A DNA stretch of 64,000 nt from the NCBI RefSeq assembly GCF_910592395.1, contig NC_088309.1, positions 14,264,599 to 14,328,598 on the forward strand, written 5' to 3'. Every line of letters begins with the position of its first letter. The first letter of the stretch is position 1. The notes beneath the pieces were generated by a model. It made no database searches, was not told the DNA's origin, and saw only the letters and a program-made list of their open reading frames with translations. Source of the stretch: Lineus longissimus (taxonomy: Eukaryota > Nemertea > Pilidiophora > Heteronemertea > Lineidae). Shown in pieces: positions 54,749-64,000 of the stretch. The translations under genes were made by a program, and so were the position numbers.

Positions 54749-56776
54749 GTGACGCTGTTGCTTGCTTCTGGAGGGGGAGATGAAGTGTTGAATAGGCAGA
54801 TAGAGAGGGGGGAAATTTTGACCCAAATAAGAAAATTGAAGCGGAGAAAGGCCAGTGGAGTTGACGGTATTACAAACGAACTTATCATTAACACCGGGGA
54901 GTATTTAATAGATTTTTATTATAATTTGTTTAACAGAATTTTGGACAGTGGATGCATACCGACAAATTGGATTAATGGCATTATAAAACCAATCTATAAG
55001 AAAAAGGGTGATAGAACAAAGGGTGAGAATTACAGAGGTATTACTTTATTAAGCTGTTTAGGTAAATTGTTCACAGCTATTTTAAACAGCAGGTTAGACG
55101 AGTATGTGAATTTACACGAGGTATTAGGTGAAGAACAAACAGGTTTCAGATCAGGTTACTCTACCATGGACAATGTTTTTGTTCTGAAGTGTTTGATTGA
55201 TTTGTATTTGAGTAAGGGCAAACGCTTATATGTGGTATTTATTGATTTCAAACAAGCTTTCGATAAAATATGGAGGTTAGGACTTTGGCGTAAACTTATT
55301 GGAAATGGTATAAACGGTAAAATATTGAATGTCATGGTAAATATGTATGATAAAGCGAAATCGTGTGTTCAGATTAACAATAATAGATCAGATTATTTTC
55401 CGTGTTCCATAGGGGTTAGGCAGGGCGAAAATATGTCGCCACTCTTATTTGCGTTATATCTAAACGATTTTGAAATTTTTTTGAACGACCATGGCTTTAA
55501 TGGTCCTTCTGATTTACATATCAATAGCCGATGTGAGTTTTTAGACAACTTGGAGATTTTTTTGAAGCTGGCAATATTATTGTATGCGGACGATATGATT
55601 CTTATGGCAGATGATCCTAACGAGTTACAAAACGCCCTGAACTTATTGCACGATTACTGTGAGGAGTGGCATCTGATCGTAAATATTAAGAAAACCAAGG
55701 CAATGATTTTTTCTCGGGGAAAGCTTAGAGTAAATATACCGGAATTTAGATATAATGGGGGTAGGGTCGAGTTGGTAGACCATTTCACATACTTAGGCGT
55801 AACATTCTCATATAATGGAAATTTTGCGAGGGCAATAAAAGATAGATATAATAAAGGTATGAAAGCCATGTTTGGTGTACTGAGAGCGTGTAGAAGACTT
55901 TCTCTTACGGTCGAATTGAGTCTAGACATATTTGACAAAGTAGTCACACCAGTTTTGCTATACGGTAGTGAGGTGTGGGGTAACCAAAACACCGAGTTGC
56001 TGGACCGTGTACAAGTTAAATTTTGCAAATATTTGCTACGATTACCGTTAAGAACTCCTACAGTAATGGTAATGGGAGAACTTGGGCGACACTCTTTGAA
56101 GATTCACATAGCCGTGCGAATGTTATCTTTTTGGAACAGACTCAGAATTGGAAAAACAGATAAATGGGCTTATATCTTTTATAACATAACTAGGGAGCAT
56201 TTAGACAAGGGTTATTTAAACCAAGGCTGGTGTAAAAGTGTGAAAACTGTTCTAGACGACTGTGGCCTCACTCAAATTTGGTATACTCCCGAGGTTTTGT
56301 CCCTACGAGAACTGAAAATTGTAGTTGAACAGATAATGAGAGACCAGTGTGAACAACTATGGAGAAACGAGGTAAATAACGATTTCAGATGTATAATTTA
56401 TAGAATGTTTAAACAAAACCTGAATATGGAGCCCTATGTTAAAAAATTACCATTATATCAAACGGTCAGTATTTGTAAATTTCGTACTGGATCTATAAAA
56501 TTCCCAGAAACAGTAACCAGAATGTATAGAAATGAAACTGCAGAAAATATTTGTGGTCTTTGTGACCAGGTTTGTGTAAGAGACGAACTTCATTATTTTA
56601 TTACGTGTCCGTATTTCCGTCACATGCGAGTAAGGTTGTTTCCAAACTTAAAAGAATTACCTCAGGTTTTTTATCATGAATTTTTCCATCGCATTATGAC
56701 TAAATGTTCCCGGGTAAACTTAGACAATATTCATAGTTTTTGTAAAGAATTCATCAGCTTGGTCCACCATATGTAA
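54749..56776 (+). CDS. LINE reverse transcriptase (5'-truncated element)
   Basis: An intact 675-codon frame. Reverse transcriptase motifs in order: LKRRKASGVDGITNELI, then NYRGITLLSCLGKLF, GFRSGYSTMDN, the catalytic FIDFKQAFD, SIGVRQGENMSPLLF and YADDMILMADD, then a thumb (HFTYLGVTF). The C-terminus has a Cys/His cluster (CGLCDQVC...H...CPYF). There is no endonuclease upstream, so the copy is 5'-truncated, as is usual for LINEs. The first 15 or so codons may be flanking DNA. It is followed by a (TTATG)n tail. Clade not determined; no stops or shifts, so the insertion is probably young. Confidence 0.9.
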   Translation: MTLLLASGGGDEVLNRQIERGEILTQIRKLKRRKASGVDGITNELIINTGEYLIDFYYNLFNRILDSGCIPTNWINGIIKPIYKKKGDRTKGENYRGITLLSCLGKLFTAILNSRLDEYVNLHEVLGEEQTGFRSGYSTMDNVFVLKCLIDLYLSKGKRLYVVFIDFKQAFDKIWRLGLWRKLIGNGINGKILNVMVNMYDKAKSCVQINNNRSDYFPCSIGVRQGENMSPLLFALYLNDFEIFLNDHGFNGPSDLHINSRCEFLDNLEIFLKLAILLYADDMILMADDPNELQNALNLLHDYCEEWHLIVNIKKTKAMIFSRGKLRVNIPEFRYNGGRVELVDHFTYLGVTFSYNGNFARAIKDRYNKGMKAMFGVLRACRRLSLTVELSLDIFDKVVTPVLLYGSEVWGNQNTELLDRVQVKFCKYLLRLPLRTPTVMVMGELGRHSLKIHIAVRMLSFWNRLRIGKTDKWAYIFYNITREHLDKGYLNQGWCKSVKTVLDDCGLTQIWYTPEVLSLRELKIVVEQIMRDQCEQLWRNEVNNDFRCIIYRMFKQNLNMEPYVKKLPLYQTVSICKFRTGSIKFPETVTRMYRNETAENICGLCDQVCVRDELHYFITCPYFRHMRVRLFPNLKELPQVFYHEFFHRIMTKCSRVNLDNIHSFCKEFISLVHHM

Positions 56777-56828
56777 ATGTTAAATCATGTAACCTCTTAT
56801 ACCCGAAAGGGTTTTTTGGAGAGAAATA

Positions 56829-56868
56829 AATTATGTTATGTTATGTTATGTTATGTTATGTTGTTATG
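56829..56868 (+). repeat. (TTATG)n microsatellite tail of the LINE
   Basis: AAATAAA is followed by about seven TTATG units directly after the LINE's 3' untranslated region, as expected for LINE clades with microsatellite rather than poly-A tails. Confidence 0.85.
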
Positions 56869-56879
56869 TTAGGCGCTAT

Positions 56880-57223
56880 TCAACCTCTTTAAGAAACATG
56901 CCATAGTCAGGTCGCCAAACAGCAAATTCACGGTCAAATCAAAAACCTGTAAAATATGTAATGTATCCTTGCTGGTAGTACCAACCATAACAACTTTATC
57001 GAATACGAATCACTAATGAGCGAGATATCACACTTTCTAGGTTTTCACTTTTTGCCCCCTGGTGTCCAAGTCGAGAAACAGATCAGACCAAAATTCATAA
57101 CCTAGGGGGTCTTGTGTACAAAGAGTCGCCATTTGACCTGTATGACCTTGAAAAATAGGTCAAATCGAAAACCTCTATGATATGTGATGTATCCTGGCTG
57201 GGAGTACCTACCATAACGCGTTG
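56880..57223 (-). repeat. Fragment of the hairpin-ended family
   Basis: Contains GTCAAATCAAAAACCTGTAA, TTTTTGCCCCCTGGTGTCC and TTTGACCTGTATGACCTTG with AAATAGGTCAAATC, all family signatures. No hairpin end is visible here. Confidence 0.6.
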
Positions 57224-57361
57224 AGAGCCTCTAGGCTACTACAGAATGAAGAGCCTGTACCGGAGCATGTAAACCATGATGTAATAGATTTTGATGGGTC
57301 AGACGATGAATGTAGTGAAGATGGTGTGATCCTTGAGGATGTGTATGACGATATTGAGTGA
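57224..57361 (+). pseudogene. Acidic C-terminal tail of an unknown (transposase-like) gene
   Basis: An open frame reads SRLLQNEEPVPEHVNHDVID, then FDGSDDECSEDGVILEDVYD, and DIE with TGA at 57359-57361. Acidic tails like this follow the catalytic domain in many Harbinger-type and related transposases, but the domain itself is replaced by the preceding repeat. Could also be chance. Confidence 0.3.
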
Positions 57362-59065
57362 GTTCATGTGTTTTTACCCCTTGCATAAGATCCGTGCATT
57401 TTGATTTGTAGTTTGGCCCAAGAGGCATTAAAATTGTTTTTGTTGAAATCGTGAGCTTTTTCAATTTAAGTCCGTTATTCGCAGGGGAGGGTTGATGAAT
57501 GTCATGTCATTTCTATAAACTGACATCACCACGGTATAACCATTACAATGTACGCCTAGGACGATTTCAATGAGCATGTAACCCTAATCAGGCCTTTCAT
57601 AACTTGGCCTGGAATGTGTATATTCAATAATTTGCTTGGTCGTGGTGGCCGGATAAGTCATACTAAACAGTATATTCGTCCCATGGAGTGCTCTCACACG
57701 TGACAAACTGCCCCCTCGAAAGGGAAGGTTTTCATTCGCCAAGCCAAAAGTAAACACAATTTATTCTTGACACTTGGCGTCACACATCATAATTCGCGTT
57801 TGGTTGAACACGTGCTCATCGCTAAAAATAGCGGGATTCCCCATATACGCTCCGAACAGCTATCCTTAGACAAAGCTCCACGCACCGGCAATACACAGGA
57901 TGATGCATTACAGAGCCTAGGCTTCCGCTTGCGCAGTAGGCTAGATTGTGATTACTGTGGGACCCCCCCCCCCCCCCCCCCCCCCCACCCACCGGATTCC
58001 CCTCAGTTTTTGGAGGCCGCACATTGGCGTGATGTTCGGAGGCCGACTTCGGCTATTTCAATGGGCAACACCGCCTGATATAAACAATCACATGTTGCCA
58101 GAAGTGCATTTTGTCAATGTCTTTTACACCACTGGATACAGATAGAAATCAGCATATGTAATGTCATAAATGTACGAAATCAAGACCTTCAGCATTTACT
58201 GTTAATTTGCGTGATCATCGAGCAAACTGGAAGTCAATTTTCCTAGTCCATATAAATGTAAACCATCTGCGTATGTTGTAACAACCTAGAATCAAGGTTA
58301 CAGTTTAAAGAGATCCAGTCGTGGCACAGGTCTTTGTTTAGATTAGCTGAACGTGATAAAATAACTAAATCGGTGATTACTTCTTATGCAGCTCATTGGC
58401 TACTGGGTTGGCTACATACTGTAAAACAGAAAAAACTTCGCATGAAGGTCATTTTCGCGAATTTCGCGGGTAGGTCACGTTCGCGAAAATAATCTGCAGC
58501 GAAAATCTCTTGCTTTTTACCACATCCAGACGAATGGCCATTGAGCAGACATTATCTACTTCATCAAGCTACTAGCCATAGATAGAAACAAAAAGGCTGT
58601 CATGATGATTTGTTTTCAAAATCATTTCCAAACAGTGCCTTGGTATTTTTCCATCCTTGGATGTTTACTTCTGTTTTGATAAACTCATTCTTTTAGATCG
58701 TTCTTAGATCTTTATCATTTCGTTAATTTGAGACATCCAGTAGAATGGTCTTTTGTATTCGGTATCAGACAAGAGGTCATTCCTGTGACCGATATACACG
58801 TATCAAGTCGGAGGAAAGACTATTAATTCCCGTTGACAGCCTTTGTGACTGGAGATAATAACATGTACATTTCGACCGATTTTATGTAGAGTCATACACG
58901 ATGAACACCTTCAGTTATTAAACTCTTTGAAACACTCGACTTGAATTAAAGTTAATGATTTGTGAATGTGAACGCGGTGACTATTTTTTTATATTGTTAC
59001 AACTTAGAGTAACCAGACTAAGGTTACAATGAAGATAATTTAATGTCGGCATAAACCTGTCATGC
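57362..59065. other. Intergenic repeats; no gene supported
   Basis: A C-run lies at 57963-57986; the Pro-rich frame across it is an artefact. At 58422-58515, TACTGTAAAACAG followed by TTCGCGAATTTCGCG-type palindromes looks like one end of a MITE. Nothing coding is evident. Confidence 0.4.
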
Positions 59066-59548
59066 TTGGTATATGTAACGTCAAATATGTCAAAGAAATC
59101 AATAGATGAGATTATCATAAACTGGAATTTTTATCAGACGACAAAAACAAGACTTAGAAGAGAGTTTTTTCAGTCTCTGAATTTGTTTTCCTTTATAAAA
59201 CAGTATGTCAACCGTCTGCATAATAAGTCAGATTCGCGCAGACTGTTCCGGTCTGCGCGTCCGCCGAAAAACCGTTACCGTGGATTTCGGAACACAGATT
59301 GCAGGTCTCACGCTACCTGGGATGGTCGTAAACGGGGTAATGGCATCAGGGATGACTACTCACGAGCCTACGACCGCAGCAACGGATATCGCCAGTCGGA
59401 TTACTCTAGGTACCTCGAATATGAAGGCGGCCGGTACCGTCACGAACACGAACACGAAGACTACAAGAACGGTTACGAACAAGGATACCAGTATGATCAC
59501 GAATTTGAAGGTGCAGGAGACATTCAATGGGGGAGCTGGCGCCGATAG
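59066..59548 (+). CDS. Hypothetical Tyr/Arg/Glu-rich frame upstream of the LINE endonuclease
   Basis: 160 codons: an N-terminal ordered part (MSKKSIDEIIINWNF, RLRREFFQSLNLF) followed by RSARPPKNRYRGFR and a low-complexity segment of Tyr, Arg, Asp, Glu and His ending GDIQWGSWRR. It ends a few codons before the endonuclease homology begins, so it is placed like an ORF1 protein of a LINE. I recognise no esterase or zinc-knuckle domain. Confidence 0.35.
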   Translation: MVYVTSNMSKKSIDEIIINWNFYQTTKTRLRREFFQSLNLFSFIKQYVNRLHNKSDSRRLFRSARPPKNRYRGFRNTDCRSHATWDGRKRGNGIRDDYSRAYDRSNGYRQSDYSRYLEYEGGRYRHEHEHEDYKNGYEQGYQYDHEFEGAGDIQWGSWRR

Positions 59549-59555
59549 GGACGCT

Positions 59556-62318
59556 ACCATCCGCAGTGAAACAGTTAACTGCCATGGATTTAAATCAAGC
59601 GCCTCGTACATTGCAGACAGACTCCAGGATTGTGATGTTATGTGTCTCAGTGAAACCTGGTTAAGACCGTTTGTGCTCTATGATTCTGGATGCCCTGGCC
59701 ACTTCCTGCCAATCTTTTGACCCTTCTTCGTATGTTGTGTTTGCGAAATCTAGTATGATTGTTTTGGAGGAGGAGTACAACGGCCGGCCGCTTGGTGGCG
59801 TCGCGATAATCTGTAGAAAGTTTGCTGACTTGACCTGGCAGGAGATAAAACTGGATAATGATCGCTTAATTGGTGTAGGATACCAGTGGACACAACACAT
59901 GTGGATACACGATGTTTCCAAAAATGTCAATATTGTACATATGGTAAAAATGTTCTCGACACAAGTCGCCACATTTGTGTCCACTTGTTGCAAATAAATT
60001 GAAATGCAATTATTTGGACACATGTTTCCAAATGTATCCAAGTTCTGACCAATCAGAAATCAGCTTCAAGTCAGCTGATCTACCTGTAGTCATGTGACTT
60101 GGACAAGATTGCAGGCACCATGCATTGGAGATTAAGTACAGTAGAAGAGCTCATAAAGGTTTGAGAGGGTTGTCCCTGTTTATGGGACACCAACCAATTA
60201 GATAAGGACAAGAACCTGAAGAAAGGTGACAACGACTCAGTAGGATTGCCAGAAATTGGGCGGTCAAGTCAGAAACCATTGCCAGGAAAAAGAACAAGTA
60301 AGAAAAGGAAACTCGAGGACAGTGAAAATAATCTTCTTGGGAGGGCCGCAGTGGCCATTGAAAAGGCTACCGGGATGGAGAAGAAAATGTCCCAAGCAAT
60401 AATGGGGATGATATATTTGGCCAATATGTTGCATCTGAGTTGAAGACTGTAAAAAAGTGTAACAGATGAAGGGATTAAAAAACTCCCACAACAAATTTTT
60501 CCTCTTTGTAGGAGCCATTTTTCTTCAGGAAATATGCTTTCCCGCTCATTTTCTGGACACATCTAGCAACAAGTATCCAAACATATATCCAAACTTGTTA
60601 CCTAGTGTATACAAGGCCTAATTTTTTTGTGTCTGGTTGTGTCCACTTGTGTTGTGTCCTGCTGTTTCCTGAAATGTTGCCAGTGTACACATAGCTTCAG
60701 TGACAGTGAGGGTATGCGTCAGGCGATTATAAACACTTATATGCCGTTCTTCGGTGGTGCTAATAGTGCTAATCTAGTACCTTTTATTGAGTGTCTGGAT
60801 GGGCTACAAGTGTGTCACGACAAGTACGGGCCGATTGCCCCGGTTAAAATGTGCGTTGGTTTCAACGCTCAATTACCTACTGATAGTTGTCTCGGCCGCC
60901 ATTGATATATATCCAAGGGCTTTACCCAACAGTCTAAGCTACTCTATAACTTTATTTCCTCTAATGAGATGAAGGCTGCAGATCTCCTATCCCATCAAAA
61001 TACCCAGAAGTATTAAGGTAGCAGGAAGGGGTGGGCGTTTGTGGTTTCTGAGTGTGAGGGGTATAGTGGTGTCTGTTGACTGTGCTTTAAGAGAGACTGG
61101 CAACAGACATGTGGTATCAGTATTAGGTCTTTCATTGTAGCAATGCGAAAAGGTAAGTAATTTTGGTTGGTCCGTCCTTTGTTATGACCAAGTAGCTTCT
61201 AGAGTGACTCAATCACTCACTCTCTTGATTACAGCGGCTGCCTCAGCGCCACCACGCGGGGCCTAATGGTATTAATGGTTCTTCGCTGGTTTTGCTCCTA
61301 CCTCAGTGACCGTCAACATTCTGTGTCTTTGAGTGGATCCACGTCCTCACCGATTACTCTCGATGTAGGAGTTCCCCAGGGCTCTGTGCTGGGGCCTGTG
61401 TTATTCAATCTTTACACCCTCCCGCTGGGTGATGTGATGCAAACGCATAACCTCCATGCATACGAGATGTTCGCGGATGACAACCAGATGCTAGGGATCT
61501 CTCTCCCCCCCCCCCCCCGGTTATGCTGAGCTGGGGAATGAATGCACAAACTCTTTGGAAGTCTGTTCAAGTAATGTTGATGAATGGCTCCTCGAAAACA
61601 ATCTGAAGTTCAACGGACCAAAAACCGAATTCATCAGCATAGTTTCACCCAGGAGGGTGGCATCAGTCAAATCCATTTCATTAAGTGGTGTAGACATCCC
61701 GAGCTCCTCGTGCATCAGAGACTTAGGAGCTTGGTTTGATCAGCACATGACCATGGAAACGCATATCAAGAAGACATGTCGAGGTGCATCCTCCAAAAGA
61801 TCAGTCGCATCAAAAAGAACTTGGACACAAAAAGTTTCAAGACGTTGATCCATGCATTGGTGATGTCTAAGCTCGACTGCAACAACGGCTTGCTGCAGGG
61901 GCTTCCCAAGAAGTCTCTAGCACCTATGCAGCGGGAACAAAACTCTGCCGCAAGATTTATCACTGGTACAAAAAGATCTGAACATATCACACCAGTGCTT
62001 AAAGATCTCCACTGGTTGCCTGTGAACCGTCGGATTGACCTTAAGATTATCTGCCTGACACACAAGGCACTCAATACCGGCGCTCCCGAGTACCTGGCAT
62101 CACTGCTAAAACCCCACTCGGGGATTCGTGTGACAAGGAGGAGCACCAGAAACATGTTACTTGTTCCCAGACCGAAGACAGGATTTGGAACTCGTAGTTT
62201 TCAGGCTGCCGCAGCCAGACTCTGGAATACCCTCCCCGACACCCTCAAGGACAATAAGGACACATTGTCTTTCAGAAAGGGACTAAAGACCTGGCTCTTT
62301 ACCATCAAAAGCGCTTGA
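59556..62318 (+). pseudogene. Decayed L2/CR1-like LINE: endonuclease and partial reverse transcriptase
   Basis: Endonuclease start VNCHGFKSSASYIADRLQDC, then DVMCLSETWL, lies at about 59567-59670, and after a frame change LGGVAIICRKFADL and DNDRLIGVGYQ. An 0.8-kb insertion follows. The endonuclease resumes at 60690 with SFSDSEGMRQAIINTYMPFF and GFNAQLP. The reverse transcriptase is present only from about 61266 (VGVPQGSVLGPVLFNLYTLP, then FADDNQM). A C-run at 61507-61519 shifts the frame, and another shift occurs near 61800. The C-terminal part is well preserved (SKLDCNNGLLQGLPKK, VLKDLHWLPVNRRIDLKI, FGTRSFQAAAARLWNTLP). These last motifs are typical of the L2/CR1 group. Confidence 0.8.
59886..60690. 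mobile_element. Insertion inside the LINE endonuclease
   Basis: The endonuclease reading stops at about GTAGGATACCAG and resumes after 60690. The inserted DNA has related, roughly inverted ends: GTGGACACAACACATGTGG at the left and CCACTTGTGTTGTGTCC at the right. Within it GGACACATGTTTCCAAA and TATCCAAACTTGTTACC motifs recur. A 65-codon frame at 60246-60443 (KRTSKKRKLEDSENN...) is basic but unidentified. Exact borders and target duplication were not determined. Confidence 0.55.
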
Positions 62319-62375
62319 GCAGTCTTTACTGATTAGCGCTATATAAATATAAACATTACATTACATTACATTAGC
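62319..62375 (+). repeat. 3' end and (ATTAC)n tail of the L2/CR1-like LINE
   Basis: TTAGCGCTATATAAATATAA followed by ACATTACATTACATTACATTA. GCGCTATA(T/C)AAAT before a short tandem tail is a known 3' signature of L2-related LINEs. Confidence 0.75.
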
Positions 62376-62381
62376 CCAAGT

Positions 62382-62899
62382 AGCTTCGCGCGATATGCAC
62401 CACGCTAGGACTACTCAATGAGGAAGTATGCTCATTAGCATTATCCTTTCTTAGCTCCAGCTCGAGGTAATTTTGCGCAGTGTTTCTTCGGGCCAGATAC
62501 ATTGTGGTGGAAAATGTCTGGTACAAAGAACGCCTGGCTTGCGCCAGCCTAATAAGTGACGAAGGTCCGACTACTGTGATAAAAATGACCATCACAGAGA
62601 CTCTGACGTAGGCATATACGTTTTACACTTAAAAATGCTCTACATGCAATAGAAGAACCATGCCGTCCCGAGCTTCGCGCGATATGGACCATTCCGGGAA
62701 AACTCAATGAGGAAGTATGCTCATTAGCATAATCTATTATTAGCCCCTGCTCGAGGTAATCTTGCGCAGTGTTGTTTCGGGCCAGGTATATTGTGGTGGA
62801 AAATGTCTAGTACAAAGAACGCCTGGCTTGCGCCAGACTAATAAGTGACGAAGGTCCGACTTCTGTGATAAAAATGACCATTACAGAGACTCTGATGTT
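62382..62899. repeat. 289-bp repeat, two direct copies
   Basis: AGCTTCGCGCGATATG at 62382 recurs at 62671. Shared blocks include AATGAGGAAGTATGCTCATT, GAACGCCTGGCTTGCGCCAG and GTGATAAAAATGACCAT. Copy 2 runs to about 62899. Copies differ by scattered substitutions. The sequence has no coding capacity. Confidence 0.85.
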
Positions 62900-63254
62900 G
62901 ACGTGGCAATTTGGTGTCCACTGCGCCTGCATGACCGCAACTGAATGAAGAGATCATTCAGGGACTGTCTGACAGCTGTAATTGTTGACCCGACGTCATG
63001 ACATCATGATGACGTCATGGCATCCTTGTGACGTCATCAGTGACATCGTAGCCTGAGCCTGCATGCTCTGTTGCTCATGGCAACAAGAGAGGACCAAAAT
63101 GAAAGATTTTGGCTACTGGGCACCGTGCACTGATGGTATGAAGCAACCATGTGTGCCTGATTGGTCATGAAGGTGCAGGAAATGCGGTTTCGTCAAGAGA
63201 GACTCATCAGATGCGTGTGGCGACAAAGAAATACGGTTGGATATACAGAGGTAT
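62900..63254. other. Spacer between direct and inverted repeat copies, with CRE-like sites
   Basis: Contains TGACGTCA at 63010-63017 and 63029-63036 and CGACGTCA at 62991-62998, close together. No gene is seen. Confidence 0.45.
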
Positions 63255-63257
63255 CCT

Positions 63258-63437
63258 AATAATAGATTATGCTAATGAGCATACCTTCCTCATTGAGTTT
63301 TTCCGGAACGGTCCATATCGCGCGAAGCTCGGGACGGCATGGTTCTTCTATTGCATGTATAGAGCATTTTTAAGTGTAAAACGTGTATGCCTACGTCAGA
63401 GTCTCTGTAATGGTCATTTTTATCACAGAAGTCGGAC
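63258..63437 (-). repeat. Inverted partial copy of the 289-bp repeat
   Basis: AATGAGCATACCTTCCTCAT, CCATATCGCGCGAAGCTCGG and ATGGTCATTTTTATCAC are reverse complements of parts of the direct copies, covering the junction region from copy 1's tail to copy 2's head. Confidence 0.85.
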
Positions 63438-64000
63438 CGGCTCAGACCGCCCTTCAGCAGGCCATACTGCCTGGATGGACTGACCCATCCTCGGCACCCA
63501 GTGGTTTTCCATATGCTCCAGCTCTCGCTATTACAAACCCCTGGGGAAATCCATGCCCTTCAGACGGATTGTAGCGGTAGAAAAAAAGCACCCAATCAGA
63601 GCGTCGGTTGTATTTGAGTCTCGGAAATTCGTAAACCACGGACCCAGGAATTAATGCGCTCAGATGCACTATCAATTGTATAGTCTTTTGCGCCGAGGTA
63701 GGTTAGTTATATTTCCATGAAACGCGTATTTTCATTAGCTGCTATTTTTAGAACATCCGGGTATTTATGAAAATTCTGAATTTTTCAGTGCTGTTCCTTC
63801 GTATTGCGCGCACCCCGCTGCAAATTTATTTCATTGCTTAATTAAAACACAATTACACATCTACACAATGTTTAACAGCATAGAATCGATGAAGTATAAA
63901 ACGATTTAACGATAGGATTATCTTAAACTTTATTCATATACATTTTAATGTCATATAAAACACTATATATACATACATTACGCACAGTGTATCAGGTTAT
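63438..64000. other. Window end; no gene supported
   Basis: AT-rich. The short frames at 63383-63675 have no known domain. Confidence 0.4.

Noticed and set aside
57767-58078. 103-codon frame with poly-Pro
   Set aside because: Driven by the C-run at 57963-57986; no domain.

Overview
This is a window of animal nuclear DNA. Genes are split by GT-AG introns with matching phases, and the sequence is dense in eukaryotic transposons, with no operons or ribosome-binding sites. The transposon mix (BEL/Pao, PIF/Harbinger, KDZ-like and integrase-core genes, LINEs), the frequent TAGGCCTA strings and the hairpin-ended repeats suggest a marine invertebrate, perhaps an echinoderm, hemichordate or lancelet. 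That placement is inference only.

Layout. 0-12.9 kb: almost entirely repeats, including a TA-flanked transposon nested in an older hairpin-ended repeat, a 'TTTCGCCTAC' satellite, several palindromes and a cluster of CRE-like sites. 12.98-15.74 kb: an unusual mosaic of two modules repeated in alternating orientation. 16-22.4 kb: two adjacent plus-strand spliced genes, the first resembling the C-terminal part of a KDZ-type transposase and the second coding for two C2H2-like fingers. 23.35-24.10 kb: a long-armed inverted-repeat element flanked by TTA. 25.0-27.0 kb: a small minus-strand zinc-ribbon gene whose three exons join perfectly in phase. 27.8-31.4 kb: repeats with nuclear-receptor-like DR3 motifs, a Harbinger-like fragment, an integrase-core gene fragment and a 60-bp tandem array.

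31.46-40.29 kb: a minus-strand gene for an Ig-domain plus TKL-like protein kinase, cut in its catalytic domain by a 7.6-kb BEL/Pao LTR retrotransposon. The element has two 793-bp LTRs about 1% apart and a CATGC target duplication. 41.0-41.9 kb: an internally deleted Harbinger transposase. 42.9-46.6 kb: a 1,375-bp tandem duplication next to a membrane glycosyltransferase gene. 48.95-52.78 kb: a complete two-gene PIF/Harbinger transposon (transposase and convergent Myb/SANT-like gene) with matching terminal inverted repeats. 54.7-56.9 kb: a 5'-truncated LINE with a long RT reading frame. 59.5-62.4 kb: a decayed L2/CR1-like LINE whose endonuclease is split by another insertion. 62.4-63.4 kb: a 289-bp repeat, twice direct and once inverted.

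Only a few genes look like host genes: the Ig-kinase, the glycosyltransferase, the zinc-ribbon gene and perhaps the two spliced genes at 16-22 kb. At least six otherwise good reading frames are interrupted exactly at G/C (or A/T) homopolymer runs, so part of the apparent decay may be sequence error.
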